Origin: Annulohypoxylon bovei var. microspora
Lineage: Eukaryota > Ascomycota > Sordariomycetes > Xylariales > Hypoxylaceae
Assembly: GCA_022836615.1 (NCBI GenBank)
Contig: MU405451.1
Coordinates: 1 to 27,811, forward strand
DNA: 27,811 bases
Direction: 5' to 3'
The notes below the pieces were generated by a model, which saw only the letters and a list, made by a program, of their open reading frames with translations, was not told where the DNA came from and ran no database searches. Positions within the stretch are counted from its first letter, which is position 1. Every line of letters starts with the position of its first letter. This document shows, in pieces, positions 7,967-19,958 of this stretch. A program made the position numbers and the translations under genes.

Positions 7967-10000
7967 ATTTATTACTTATCCTAGGATTAAATTATTTAAA
8001 ATTTTAATTAATTGGCTTATATTTAAAACCCGATAAATTTTTATATTTAAAGGTAAATCGATTTTAAAAGTGTTATAATAAAGCTTTATTAATATTTTAA
8101 AAAAATTTATCATTAAATAATTTAAGTTATTATAAGGGTAATTTATTTATTAATTACCTTTGTAAATATATATTTAATTATTTATTATTTAATTTATTAA
8201 TCGTTTCTTTTTATTAATTTATTTATTTTAATAATTTTATATTAATAAAAAGTTTTCATAAACTTATTATATAACGGAGGCTTGGTGCTTTATTAATAAT
8301 TAAGTAACGGTGTGGTTAAGCTTTTTTTAAAAAATCTTAAATTTATAAATGCGGATTTATTAATTAAAAATTATTTTCGAAATAAATTTTATTTTTACTT
8401 TTACGAAGGAAAGCCTTGTGCTTAAATATAATTAAATGGTGTATATAAAATTTAAGTAAAGTAATATTTTTAATTAATTATTTTGAAAATGATTTATAAA
8501 AGGTTATAATTTCATTTAAATAAATTAATTAAAAATTTTTATTTAATTATTAAATTGTAAATATTCCGTTATTAATTTATAAAGATTTACTTTAATAAGT
8601 TTAACCAATTCGTTTAAAAAGGCGGTTATAAATTAAAGACCTTTATTAAATATAATTATTTTAAAAATTTTATAAATATATTAAATGTGTTTATAATATA
8701 AGTTTACGAATTATATGGCGGTATAAATTTTATGTATAAGTAATAAAAAAAGTTTTTTATTTAATTAATTAATAATTATTAAAATTAAATTAAACCTTTT
8801 ACGATTAAAGGGCATGGATTTAAAATTTATTAAAATATGTTACCACATTTATTTATTAATAAAAAATGGTTAAAATAAGCTTATTAATTTAATTTTAAGG
8901 TTTTAACTTTTTTAACATTATTTATAATAAGCGTAATAACGGTTTATAAATGTTTTTATACCAAGCTATAAATACCTTTTTAACATTATTATATGCATTT
9001 TATTTTAATTTAAATATGTTTAATTTAAAAGACAATAAAACTTATCGTATAATTTAATATAAAGCTTTTTATTATTTAAGATTATTAACCTTTTTTTTAA
9101 AAATAATAATTTATTTTATAAAACATATCCATCTTTTTTTTTTTTAACTTATTTATATTATATTTTTAATTTAATAACATTCCAATTAATTATTAAAATA
9201 ACATTAATTAGCTTAATATTTTAAAATAATTTTTCCTTAGAAACCTTTATTATAATTAAAATATATTAAAAGTTGAAAAATAATAAATTTATTAAAGGTT
9301 TATTAACCAAAGGTTATAAGGGATTTATTTTATTATGGAATATTAAAAAAAGTAATAAAATAATAAATTAATCATATTTTTTAATTATTTTTTAAATGGT
9401 TAAGTTAATTACTTTTCGAAATAAGGTATTAATTACCACATTTTCTTTTTTTAAATAATAATATAATTTATAATTAAATCGAAATAAATGTTTATTTTAA
9501 TTAATTTAATAAAAATTTAATATCTTTTTAATGGTAAAATATTATAACGTTTAATAATTTATAAATATATTAAATTTATTATTTAATAAAATAAACATAT
9601 ATTCTTAAAATTTCATCGTTATAATAATAATAAAAAATTCTTTATTATAAATAAAATAATTATATTTTAAAAGGATTATTATTTTAAAAAAAAAAGCTAT
9701 TAAATGTTAATCCTTTAATTTATTTAATTATAAAAGAACTTTAAAAATTATCCCATTAAAAGCGTTAGTTTTTAATTTAACCTTTTAATTTTTATAAAAG
9801 TATTTTAAAATTAAAGAAATGGTTAAAGTTGTTTTTAATGTTTTAAATGCCTTAATATGTTCATTAATTTAAATCCAATGTAAAGTAATAATAAAAAGAT
9901 ATAAAAGCTTTATAATTTAATTATATTTTAATATAAATTATTAATAGAAATTATAAAAACTTAAAAATGATTAAAATTCTTAAATTTAAAAAAATATTTT
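7967..10000 (-). pseudogene. Element 2 RNase H and integrase region
   Basis: This minus-strand segment lies between RT (about 10,000-10,700) and the chromodomain and shows long stop-interrupted reading, for example TNWLNLLK opposite ~8605. I could not place the zinc-binding or DDE residues of the integrase with certainty. Element 4 shares this region only from 9212 upward. Confidence 0.55.
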
Positions 10001-10840
10001 TTAATTTTAAACCATTTTAATTTTACTTTAATTAATAACCACGTTAAAAATAAAGATAATAAACCTTAAAAATTTGGTTTTTATAATCGAAAATTTATTT
10101 TTTTAAATATTAACTTATAAATTAATAAAACGTAAACGTTTTAATATTTGTTACATATAATGTTTATGGAAAAATAAGTTTTTTAAATAAATTAAAATAT
10201 CATTTATATAAGTTATATAAAAATCATTAAAAAACGAAAAAAAAACTTAATTAATATACCTTTAAAATGTATTAAACCCATTATTTAACTTAAAAAGAAA
10301 TATATAATATTTATATAATTTAAAATAAGTTTAAAAGGTAATAAAGTTTTTTAAAGCAAGGTTTATTTTAATGCGATGGAAAGTTTAATAAATATTAAAT
10401 TTTATAAAAATTTTAACCTTAAAGATTTTTTTTAACGTTTTATTAATTAAAAGGAAAAAATAATAATTTTTTTTAATGTAAATGTTTAATTTTTAATAAT
10501 TAATATAAAATTTTAAACCATTTTTTAATTTTTTTACGAAAAGAATAAAAAATCCATATTTAATTACATTAAATACGATCCACTTTTTACATAAGTGGTT
10601 TAACAAATATTTTTTTAAAGCTTATAAATATTTTATACTTATATTATAAAAAAAATATAATTTAATAAAATTAATGTTTTTTTTTAAATTTATTTTATAA
10701 TTAAAGGGTTAATAAAGAAATAATAAATTATTATTTTTTTTTAAAAATATTTTAATTAAATTATATAAATAAAAAGAAAGCTTTTTTATAATTTATTTTT
10801 AAATAAGATTATTTTTTTATTATAATTTTTCTTTAAAAGT
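10000..10840 (-). pseudogene. Element 2 reverse transcriptase
   Basis: The minus strand reads FFNDFYITYINDILIYLKN around 10175-10235, the Ty3/gypsy catalytic block with YIND for YIDD (one Asp to Asn by G-to-A). Flanking residues are nearly those of element 1 at 13850-13920 (YINNILIYLKN) and element 4 at 24650-24710. Confidence 0.75.
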
Positions 10841-13489
10841 TAAATTAAGTTTTTAATATAATAAAATAAAAATATTTAATAATCCGTGAATTACATTAAA
10901 GTTTCGTTAAAAATGTAATATTTTTTTAATAAACGTTAAGTTTAAAATTAAATAAATATTTATAATGGATAATAATATAAAATGCACCAAAGGTTTAATA
11001 AAAAATTAAAAAAAAAAAGATAAAATAATAATAAAAAATTATTAATCCATTTTAATTATAAAGTTTATTATAGAATATATAAATGTTATAATAGTTTATT
11101 TTTTTTTTAAGGTATAAAATTAAAAGCGATTATAATATTCCATATTTTTTTATATAATTTTATCCACATTTTTCTAAAAAATGGAAAATTTCAACGTAAT
11201 ATTAAAAGCGTAACGATAACGAAGAAATAATAATTTAAGGAAAATTAACCATTAATGTTAATTATTTAATATAATATCGTATTTTATTAAAAATTTAAAC
11301 CTTAATATTATTTAAAATTAAAAATAATCCCTTAAATTTATTAAAAAGATAAATACATTATAAAAACTTTTATTTTATATTTAAATATTAATATAAATTA
11401 CCTTATTAATTTAATTAATAATTTATTTATTAAAACCTTTAATTATAATGGATTAATTAAATTAAATAATAAAGAAATTTTATATATTTATTATTAAATA
11501 TATATCTCGTTAATTAACAATTATATATATTTATATTTTAATATTTATTAACGTTTATATTATTATTATTATGTTTATATTTTACAAACGAATTAATATA
11601 TTAATTATAAATTATAATCCTTTTATTATAAAATTAAAAAAATTAAAATTAATAAAAGTAAATATTAACGAATAAATATATAAAGAAAAGTTTAAATTAA
11701 AAGCTTTATTTAAACGTTATTTTCTTTTAACTTTAAATTAACATTATTTTTATCGTATTCCATTACTTTTTCTTTTAAAATAATAGCCACCGTTCCAATT
11801 CTTACGTTACACGCCGGGTAATTATTAAAGAAATAACTTTTTTATTTATAAAAATAATAAATTAAGTTTATATTAAACGTTATAAAAATATTATGTTAAT
11901 AAGGAATTAAAAGAACTTAAAAAAGCTTTTTTATATATATTTAAATTATAATTTTTATGATTAAATAAAAAATGTTAAAATTAATAAAAATTATTTTTAT
12001 AACGTTAAAAATAACTTTAATCTTAAATTAAAGTTAAAAAATTATAAAATTAATTTTCTTTTAAGTAACTTTAATACATTATTAAGTTAATGTTAAATAA
12101 AAATCTTTAAATTTAATAAATTTTATTTTTTTATTTAAATAATAATAAAGTATTTAAATATGGAAATTAATAATTAATTAATAATTTAATTCCTTTTTTC
12201 ATTTAAATATTAAGATCTTTTTTTTATTTATTAATAATATAAAAAGTGTGTAAAATTTAAAAAATTACTCATTTAATTATATGTTAAATTTATAAAAGTT
12301 ATTTTTAATTTAAGTTTTAACGTTAAAATTATTATATAATAACCTTAATAAATCGTATACTTATTTAACTTTAATATATTAATTAATATTATTTTTAATA
12401 AAAAAAAATTAAAAAATTAATTTAACTTCACCTTTAATAAATAAGTAAAGTTATATAAGTTAAATATGTTTTTTAAAGAATTTTTATTAATTAACTTAAA
12501 ACTTATTCTTTATATTTATTTCTTATTTTTTAAACGTAAGATTTAAACCATTTAATAAAAGATATAAATCTTTAATATAAATTTTTAATGAAAATAAAAA
12601 TAAAATTATTAATTATATTTTAAAGATATATTAAAAGTTATTTAATTCTTTAAATTCATTATTTTATTTTATTAAAAAGATAATTAAATTTTATAACATA
12701 TAAATTAAGGTAAAAGAATAAAAGGTATAAAGGAAAATAAAAAAAATAAAAAGAAAAAAAGGAATAAAAAAAGTAAAAAAAAAGGAAATAATTTACAATT
12801 AATCCTTTAACATTATTAATTTATTTAAGATAATAAATAATATAACTTGGAATAAATCTACCTTTATTATATTAAGCTTTAAAAATAAAGTAATGGAACT
12901 TTATTATGGGTTTAATTAAAGGGTACGTTTATTTTAATTAAGAAATTTATTAATAAGTGGAATTTTCTTTTTTTTTTTCCTCTTAAAGGGAAAAATAAGT
13001 TTTTAATTTTATTACTAAGCAATTAATTAAATAATTCTTTGAATTATTAAAGGTTTTAACATTTTTTTTAAAATTAAAAACTTTTTTTTAACCATAAATA
13101 AAAACTTATTAATTTAAAATTAAATAATTAAAAGAACGAAAACAAGTTTTAATTAATTAATTTAATTAATAAATGGCTTAACATCTTTATTAAAGCCTTT
13201 ACTTAATAATTTAAATATCATTATTAATTAATAATAAAATAAATAATATTAAGAAATATTTTATCATAAATAAAAACAAAATTTTATAACCATTAATATA
13301 AGGAATTTTATTTAAAAAAATAAAAGCTTTTAAAAATTAAATGTAAATTAAAAATAAAGCTTTAAACATATCGTAATTTAAAAGGAATTAAATTAATATA
13401 TAAATATTTACGTATTTAAGAAAAAAAGGAATTTTAAAGGTAAATCCTTAAATTAAAAAAATAAAATAAATAAATAACTTTAAATATTA
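10840..13489 (-). pseudogene. Element 2 gag/protease region and leader
   Basis: The 5' half of element 2 on the minus strand, ending at the 5' LTR (13490). It matches element 1 (4260-6560) in inverted orientation, for example the piece around 11180-11450 against 6330-6560. No gag motif is legible. Confidence 0.6.
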
Positions 13490-13705
13490 TATTATAATAA
13501 ACAGGTTTTAAATTAAGATAAAGCTTATATAATAATAAAACCATATACTTTATTAACGAAAATATTTAAAATAAAAAATTAAAAGAAAAAAAGTTATAAA
13601 ATAATTTCCTTTAAAAAGTCCTTATATATTAATTTTATAATTAAAATATTAATTAATTATTCCGTTAATATACCTTAAAAATAACGGCAGCTAAGCGCCG
13701 TTACA
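13490..13705 (-). repeat. 5' LTR of element 2
   Basis: 216 bp. The distal end (AACGGCAGCTAAGCGCCGTTACA, read on the plus strand) is a near-palindrome, so on the coding strand the LTR begins with a small hairpin TGTAACGGCG...GCCGTTA. This end has kept the original TG/CA terminus; it is followed by the CATTA duplication. Confidence 0.9.
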
Positions 13706-13710
13706 CATTA

Positions 13711-14281
13711 TATTAAAATAAACTTTATTTTAAAAAACTTTATTACTTTTCGAACCCATTTTAAATTATATAAATACCGTGTATTTCCTTTTAAATTAAA
13801 TAATAAATTTAATATATTTTAAAAATATATTAATTAAGCTTTTTTTTTGTTTTTTAACGACTTTTACACGATGTATATAAATAATATTTTAATTTACTTA
13901 AAAAACTTATTTTTCCACGAATATTATATGCGGCAAATGTTAAAACATTTACGTTCCGTTAATTTATAAGTTAATATTTAAAAAAGCGAGTTTTTAATTA
14001 CGAAAATTAAGTTTTTAAAGTTTATTATTTTTATTTCCGGCGTAACCGTTAATTAAAATAAAATTAAAACGGTTTAAAATTAAGAAATACTTTTTTAAAT
14101 TTAAAAATTTTAATCGTTTTTAAGTTTTTATAATTTTTACCGGTAATTTATATCGAAATATAATTAAATTATAAAACTTTTATATTTTTTTATTATTACT
14201 TTACATTAAATTTAAATTAACGAACACATTAAGGCATTCGAAGCGTTAAAAATAATTTTAATCATTTTTTTAATTTTAAAA
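13711..14281 (+). pseudogene. Element 1 reverse transcriptase C-terminal part and start of RNase H
   Basis: The reading continues from 7361: YKYRVFPFKLNNKF, then NDFYTMYINNILIYLKN with the catalytic YIDD changed to YINN (13874-13885), HEYYMRQMLKHLRS, KSEFLITKIKFLKFI (the 'K..FL.F..S..G' block) and NEHIKAFEALK (start of the RNase H connection). It stops at TAAAA (14277-14281), where element 3 entered. It has a +1 shift near 14220 relative to the RT frame. Confidence 0.85.
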
Positions 14282-14593
14282 TATAACGGTTCTTATAAGT
14301 AACGGTAAACTTATGTTATATAAGGTTAAAAATAAAGTTATTTTTATTAATGAAAAAAAAAAGGAAAAGTAACAACCTTTTATCCTTAAGGCTACGATAT
14401 TTATGCTTAAAAGTATAGATTAAATTAATTAACGTAAAAACCTTTTTTATATGTATTTTAATAATTTCCACAACCCACTTAAAGCTATTAATAGCTTTAT
14501 TATAAAGATTTACGCTTATTACGTTTATAATTATAATATAAGCTCGCGCTAATCTTTACCTTGATTAATTTTTTAGGTTCTTAACTTGTAATA
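14282..14593 (-). repeat. 3' LTR of element 3
   Basis: 312 bp, same length as 19642-19953. On the plus strand it begins TATAACGGTTCTTATAAG and ends AACTTGTAATA. The differences from the partner LTR are mostly G-to-A or C-to-T in the right copy, which looks more mutated. Confidence 0.92.
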
Positions 14594-14609
14594 ATACCCC
14601 TTTCCCCCG
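14594..14609 (-). other. Polypurine tract of element 3
   Basis: The minus strand reads CGGGGGAAAGGGGTAT directly against the LTR, a classic plus-strand primer site. The chromodomain reading frame runs through it. Confidence 0.85.
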
Positions 14610-14845
14610 TTTTCTAAAACCTGTAATTGCGAAGGCTTTTTTGCTTATCTTGTTTTTTGCCTCGAATCGTTGGTAAAACGTTTTTAAAGCCTCCGTATCT
14701 TTTAATTCTTCCCGAAGCTCCCACGTCGGTTCTACGTAACTTTTTCATTTAATTAATATTATTTTATGTACGCCCCGTTCTTTACGTTTGCTTTTCGATC
14801 GTAAAATTTCCTCGATAATATATTCGGGGTTTTCGCTGTTTTAAT
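14610..14845 (-). pseudogene. Element 3 integrase C-terminal chromodomain
   Basis: One frame reads PEYIIEEILRSKSKRKERGV and HKIILIK, then after a shift at an A-run (14740-14750) another reads KSYVEPTWELREELKDTEAL and KTFYQRFEAKNKISKKAF. Together these follow the chromodomain order (EYIVEEIL...VKWKGY.EPTWEPREELKD.EAL..F), with the Trp before the shift replaced by TGA. The terminal basic stretch (GFRKRGKG) overlaps the polypurine tract. The domain binds methylated histone tails in related chromoviruses (established); binding here is inferred. Confidence 0.9.
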
Positions 14846-15159
14846 TAATAAAAGATGATAATTAAACGTCGTTTTATACTTGGGATAACAGCGGGTTTAT
14901 AACTATTAATTTAAGTAATTTAATGTGGAATTATGGTTAAATTCCCGTAAGTACGTCCAATTTTACCACATGGGGGTTAATTACTTTAATTACTTTGTAT
15001 TTCGCGTGTAATTAAAAAAGTTTTTTTTTAAATTATAATGTTATGATGTTCTTTAAATTTAATTAAATTTTATTATTTACCTTGTATTTAAAGCCTTTTA
15101 ATCGGGATTGGTTTATTATACATTTTATACGTTTTTAAATTATAATCATGGTAGCTTAA

Positions 15160-16290
15160 ATGTATTCGTTAACTTCTTTAATTTTGGTTATAAAGTTCAC
15201 GGCCCGTTATTTCCTAAATGACTTGTTTAAGGCTTTATTAACGACTTATTTAATTAGGTGTACGTGGTATTTATGCGTTATGTAAAAAAAGCTTAACCCG
15301 GCCACTATGTTTCGATTATTAATCGTTATTATCGTTATGGGTAACATTTTTAATTAATTGAATTATACGTAGGTTAAGAAATATTATAAGTATGTTTATA
15401 TTTTTTAATTTATCCTTTTTATGGACTTATTAATTTTTAAGTTAAAAGTAATGGATAAACGTTATATTATTTTTATTAATTCATAAAGTTTTATTTAAAA
15501 TGCGCTCGTTTAATTGCTTTTTCGGTTTAATATTATTATTATAAAAAAGCTATGATATTTAACGTGGGTATATATAAGCTTTGTAACATACGCTTTAACC
15601 TTTATAATATTTATTACTTTTAATAAAACTTATTTTAATAACCGGTAAGTAACCATTATTAAATATTAAAGGTTTCCTTTTTTTCTTGCCGGCATTTTTA
15701 TTATAAAATTAATAAATAACTTTAAAAAATAACGATTAAAGATAGGTAAAAGTTTTAATAACCCTTTTCGTTAAATTCGTTAAATATAAGCTTGGTTATA
15801 AATATTATAATTTTTATAAAACTTTTATATATCTTGTTTTATAACTAGTTAATAAAAGGACTTTAAAGCGATCGTAATAATATTATCCCTTTTTAAGTAA
15901 CTTATAATGTAAAAATTATGGATATTTTAAATTATAACCGTTTTAAAAGGCTCTTAATTCGGTATCTACGTTTATTCTTTAAATAATACGGTTTTTTTAT
16001 TGTTTAAATTATATTTAACGATCGAGATTTTATAATCTTTAAAAATTAATAAAAAACAACGATTACCTTTATTAATAACCTCATAAATTATTTTAAAATT
16101 TATATTTTTAACGACCTTTTAATTTTATAAAACTTATAAATCTTTATTATGGAAAATTTTTTCTTTAATAAGTATAATTACGAAACTTTAATTTAATGTT
16201 ATTCCTTTTTTTAACACTTTAATAATATTCGTTAAAAACATTTGGATGTTTATTACCGTTATTTTTATTAAAGGTAACCATTTTTATTTA
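15160..16290 (-). pseudogene. Element 3 integrase core
   Basis: The minus strand, opposite 15500-15760, reads PIFNRYFLKLFINFIIKMPARKKGN, YLIMVTYRLLK and YTHVKYHSFF, matching the integrase core 'P.P...W..LSIDFI..LPARKKGD..YLMVVTDRL.K' with the first catalytic Asp changed to Asn (FINFI). Opposite ~15200-15320 it reads AGLSFFYITHKYHVHLIK, the conserved 'TG.SPFF.THGYHVD' block near the end of the fold. The zinc-binding HHCC part should lie at about 15,800-16,290 but I could not place its residues. Confidence 0.85.
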
Positions 16291-16299
16291 AATAAACGT

Positions 16300-16850
16300 T
16301 GTATACGGTTTGCCACCCTCTTGTCTTTTTGGTTTGCCGGGATATTTTAACCTTATCTTAACAAGGTATCGGGTCGTTTTGCTTTTTTACCGGCTCGATA
16401 TTTCATGATAAAATTAAATCTTAATAAGGTTTACCCCCAACGTATTTAACGTTCACTTAATTTACAAGTAATTATGAAATATTCCAAGTTTTTATAATTT
16501 ATGAAAATCGTAAAAGGTTTAACCACTTCTTATAATTCTTTTTGCTATGCTTTTATCGATTTAACGATCGTTAAAAGCTTCTTATCGTATATTTCGTAAT
16601 TACATTCGGTTAGCAACAACTTTGCCGAGTGGTAAGCTACGGGCTTCAACATCCCATTATGGTCCTTTTATAAAAAACAAGCTTTTAAAGCCTATTTTAA
16701 ATAATCCGCTTTTAAATACGTTTTCCGATTAAGGTTTTAGTGAGTTAAAATCGGTGCGATAATGAATAAATGTTTTAATTCTTCGAACGCTACGTTTATT
16801 TTTTACCCCCACTTAAAAAGGGGGCCTTTTTTTTCGTCAAGGTGGTTAAA
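16300..16850 (-). pseudogene. Element 3 RNase H
   Basis: The minus strand reads FKWG-stop-KINVAFEELKHLFIIAPIL, KADYLK-stop-ALKACF, GMLKPVAYHSAKLLLTECNY and EIYDKKLLTIVKSIKA-stop-QKEL. These match the Ty3/gypsy RNase H order (FKW...AFEELK..F..APIL; catalytic Asp in .DAS; PVAYHS.K; NYEIYDKELLAIV). Near 16,530 the frame shifts and continues through DFHKL and IFHNYL to FYHEISSR, the 'D.K.L.YF...L' and 'F..EI.YRPG' blocks. The frame change from RT occurs at the CCCCC/TTTTT runs near 16815-16830. Confidence 0.88.
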
Positions 16851-17510
16851 GGGGCAACTAACTTGCTGAATCCTTCGATGAACGTTTTATAAAAGTTCGC
16901 GAACCTTAGGAAGCTGCGAACTCCCCGTACGTTCGTGGGTGGTTCCCACCTTTTAATGGTTGTAACCTTATCGGGGTTTACTTTAATCTTTTCTTTTACC
17001 GTAACGATAAAGCTTAAGTATTTAATTTCCTTTACGACAAAAAAACACTTAAAAAGGTTTAATTTTAAATTAACGTTATTAAAGCGTTTTAACATCGTTT
17101 TAATTTTATTTATATAATTTTTATAAAACCCATTTAAATAAATTACCACGTCATTTACGTATATTAAATAATAATTATTTAAAAGGTCGGATAAAGTTTT
17201 ATTAATATAACATTAAAACGCCGCTGGCGCCTCGCATAACTTAAAAAATGTAATTAATTATTTAAAAGCTTTAAATTAAATGTAAAAAACGGTTTTTTAT
17301 TCATCCTTTTCTTTTATTCGTAATTTATGAAATGTGGCTTTGACGTCGATTTTGGTTAACCATTTAACCTTATAAAAGGATCGTAAGGTTTCTTTAATTA
17401 ATGGTAACGGGTAACGGTTACGTGTTAAAATAACGTTAAAAACCTTGTAATTTATATAAAACTAAAAGCCGTTTTTTAATTTCTTTACGAATAATACCGG
17501 TGCCCCTTTT
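16850..17510 (-). pseudogene. Element 3 reverse transcriptase
   Basis: The minus strand reads GAPVLFVKKLKNGF, TRNRYPLPLIKETL, KWLTKIDVKATFHKLRI (first catalytic Asp intact, opposite 17345-17347), LCEAPAAF-stop-CYIN and YLIYVNDVVIYLNG, where the catalytic YVDD is YVND (opposite 17150-17161). An open stretch of 117 codons (16796-17149) follows through LNLFKCFFVVKEIKYLSFIV, NPDKVTTIKRWEPPTNVRGV and RSFLRFANFYKTFIEGFSK, the RT thumb/connection typical of Ty3/gypsy. Stops lie where Gln or Trp is expected. It is the best preserved coding segment of the window. Confidence 0.95.
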
Positions 17511-17989
17511 AATGAATTATTAACTTTAATTTACCTTTTATTTAATAAGTTTATTAAGGTTTTTTATAACATTAAAAGCTTTTTTCTTAACATGTTATAT
17601 AAAGGCCTTTATGAAACTTCTTTTTTTTTACTTTAATCGTTTTTTTATAAATTAACCTCGGTATTTAACCTTAACCTTAATAATGGTAACGTTATACCTT
17701 CGTCGTTTAAAAAGTTTCCGGCCCGATTTTTTAATTTATTAAATAACGCTTTTTAAATTTAATTAATCGTGAGTTTTTTTTTTTTTTTTAATGCGATGTT
17801 AATATCTCGTATGGTGGCATTAAAAACTTAAACGTCCTTGCCGTTTTTTTTATATTAACGTTTTTTTTCTTAAATCATAAATGTTAAAAACATATTTCTT
17901 ATTACATGCTTAACCTTTTTAATTTATAAACACTTTATTTTAATGTTATAAAGTGTTTAAATAATATTTTAACCCTTTTTATATATTAT

Positions 17990-18190
17990 TAAACCATGTT
18001 TTTTTAAACTTATTTTAATCGATTTTCTTTTTACTTTATAAATAACGTCGTTCCATTCCATTTACGGTTTTTTTAATATTAAAAGAAACACAAAATTCGG
18101 GATAATATAACCTTATATCCGTTCCTTTTTACCGTTTATGTCGATTTCCGTATATGTAAACGTATCGATCGTATAAAATTCCTTATTTTT
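17990..18190 (-). pseudogene. Element 3 protease, C-terminal part
   Basis: The minus strand reads FYTIDTFTYTEIDINGKKER, then GYIIPNFVFLLILKKP and MEWNDVIYKVKRKS. This resembles the end of a retropepsin-like protease with the 'ILGxPWLxxxNPVIDW' block and the linker to RT. The catalytic DSG/DTG, expected around 18,300-18,450, was not recognised. Confidence 0.65.
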
Positions 18191-18519
18191 AATTAATTTT
18201 AATTCTTTTTTTTAAATAAATATACGCGGTAATTTTACTTATCGTATAAATCTTTTATTAAATATTAAATATATTAAATATCTTAAATTTATAAACGTAT
18301 TAATAAATTCTTATCCGTTTAATAAGGTTTTAATTAAGAAAAAAGTGGTATACATTTTATTTAAAGTTTTTTTAATATTTACAAGTTTTAATATTAACTT
18401 TTAAACGCGATTTCGCCCAAAGGTTACTCGTTTTTTAAGCATTTTAATGATTCGTGATTATTTTTAACATTCCGATTATTTTAGGTTTTTATGGTAACCA
18501 CTTATAACGTACCGTTTCC

Positions 18520-18640
18520 GTTGCCGCAATTTAGCTGGGGTGCGGCTCGAAACGACGGGCAAGTTATTGCAAAATGCCTTATCTTCGTGCAACGGGCACA
18601 CTTGCTTTTCCTTTTAAATTTCTTAAACTTTTAATTTAAC
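18520..18640 (-). pseudogene. Element 3 gag nucleocapsid zinc knuckle
   Basis: Opposite 18559-18600 the minus strand reads CARCTKIRHFAITC, a perfect CX2CX4HX4C retroviral zinc knuckle, preceded by a basic stretch (KKFKRKSK). This binds the packaged RNA in Ty3/gypsy elements. The GC content here is the highest inside element 3. Confidence 0.9.
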
Positions 18641-19641
18641 TTTTATTATGCCCTTGGTAAATTATTATTACTTTGGTGCGAACCATTTGCTTAACCTATC
18701 GTTATAATTATCGCGGCGGTTAAAGTTATGTAATTTATTTTACTTATAATCGTATCTTCGTTTCCGTTAAGCTTTAATCCTTGTTCCTAAGTAATTACTA
18801 TGTTAATAAAGTTAACGGCTTTTTAATTAAATGTTTCTTTATATTAAATGGTTATAAAACGATTATTTTTTTTCTTATAATCCGGTGCTTTTTTTACTTT
18901 AATCGTTACGTCGTTAACTTTAATCACTTATTTATCGTAATCTTTTTTATTTAACTTTTTTACTATAAAAACGTTTTTTAATTTATTATTTAACCCCGTG
19001 TTAATGTAACTAATTTTATTTTCCCTTTTTTAATTTAATTTATTAATTAAAATTAATTTACTTTTAAAGTCGACAAGGAAATCGCCGAAGTATTAAAAAG
19101 TATCTTAACGCATTTTAACTAAGTCTTAATAAGTGGCTTAAATCGATTATTTATCCTTGAATTTTTCGATTAAAATTTAAATAAAAGCCTTGTTATTATA
19201 TAATTTATCGGACCTTCCCGTATTAAGCTATTATATTAAACGTTATTATTTTTTAATTAAAATCGAAAATATAATTTTTAAACATTTATTTTTCTCCGAT
19301 TTAAGGTATACCGTGTTTTCCGAAATGAAAAAATTTAATATAATTATATATATTAAAAAATCCTTTTACTCGTTAATTTAAGTTAAATACTTATCCTTAA
19401 TTAAAGTTATTTCTTCGGTTTTATGAAACGAATTAAAGTTGTTTAATAAGCTAATTATAAGGTTATTAAAGAAATTATTAAGGAATTTATATGTATTTAA
19501 ATTATATTAATAAAAGATAATAAATGTTATAAAGTTTTAATCGTTCATTATTTAAGAAATGTTTATGTATTAAGTTATTATTTAACGCGATGAACGCTTT
19601 TTTAAAAACTTTTATTAATTAAAAAATAATTAATAAAAATA
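18641..19641 (-). pseudogene. Element 3 gag capsid region and leader
   Basis: The region between zinc knuckle and 5' LTR, where gag capsid and primer-binding site are expected. No capsid motif is legible. A 63-codon frame on the plus strand (19190-19381) is antisense to the element and is taken as chance. Confidence 0.6.
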
Positions 19642-19953
19642 TATAACGGTTCTTATAAATAACGATAAACTTATGTTATATAAAGTTAAAAATGAGGTTA
19701 TTTTTATTAATAAAAAAAAAAAAGAAAAGTAATAATCTTTTGTTTTTAAAGTTATAATATTTATGTTTAAAAATGTAAATTAAATTAATTAACGTGGAAA
19801 TCCCTTTTATACATGTTCCAATAACTTTTACGACTTATTTAAAGTTATTAATAACTTTATTATAAAGACTTACGCTTATCGCGTTTATAATTATAATATA
19901 AGCTTACGTTAATCTTTACCTTAATTAACTTTCCGGGTCCTTAATTTATAATA
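19642..19953 (-). repeat. 5' LTR of element 3
   Basis: 312 bp, begins (plus strand) TATAACGGTTCTTATAAA and ends AATTTATAATA, followed by the TAAAA duplication. The terminus was probably TGTTA...TAACA before mutation (inference). Confidence 0.92.
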
Positions 19954-19958
19954 TAAAA

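Larger units (their letters stand above)
7367..13705 (-). mobile_element. Element 2: Ty3/gypsy chromovirus, same family as element 1, inserted in its RT
   Basis: Two LTRs of exactly 216 bp (7367-7582 and 13490-13705) flank 5,907 bp. CATTA at 7362-7366 and 13706-13710 is a perfect 5-bp duplication. A polypurine tract on the minus strand (opposite CCCCTTCTTTT, 7586-7596) next to the left LTR shows that transcription ran right to left. RT (YIND, opposite 10199-10210) and a chromodomain (7722-7966) are readable on the minus strand. It is inverted relative to element 1. Unlike elements 1 and 4 it has few CpG but keeps many GG/CC/CA sites. Confidence 0.92.
14282..19953 (-). mobile_element. Element 3: second, better preserved Ty3/gypsy chromovirus nested in element 1
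   Basis: Two 312-bp LTRs (14282-14593, 19642-19953) with TAAAA on both sides (14277-14281, 19954-19958); total 5,672 bp. The minus strand carries gag zinc knuckle, protease tail, RT, RNase H, integrase and chromodomain, in that order from right to left, then a polypurine tract (opposite 14597-14608) against the 3' LTR. GC is visibly higher than in elements 1, 2 and 4, so it is the youngest or the least exposed to RIP. Frameshifts at homopolymers and Asp-to-Asn changes still make it inactive. Its LTRs do not resemble those of elements 1/2. Confidence 0.95.

Noticed and set aside
16935..17117. 60-codon plus-strand ORF
   Set aside because: It is the antisense shadow of the well-supported reverse transcriptase on the minus strand.
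19190..19381. 63-codon plus-strand ORF in element 3
   Set aside because: It lies antisense to the expected gag region and consists of low-complexity Ile/Tyr/Lys/Phe codons expected of AT-rich DNA.
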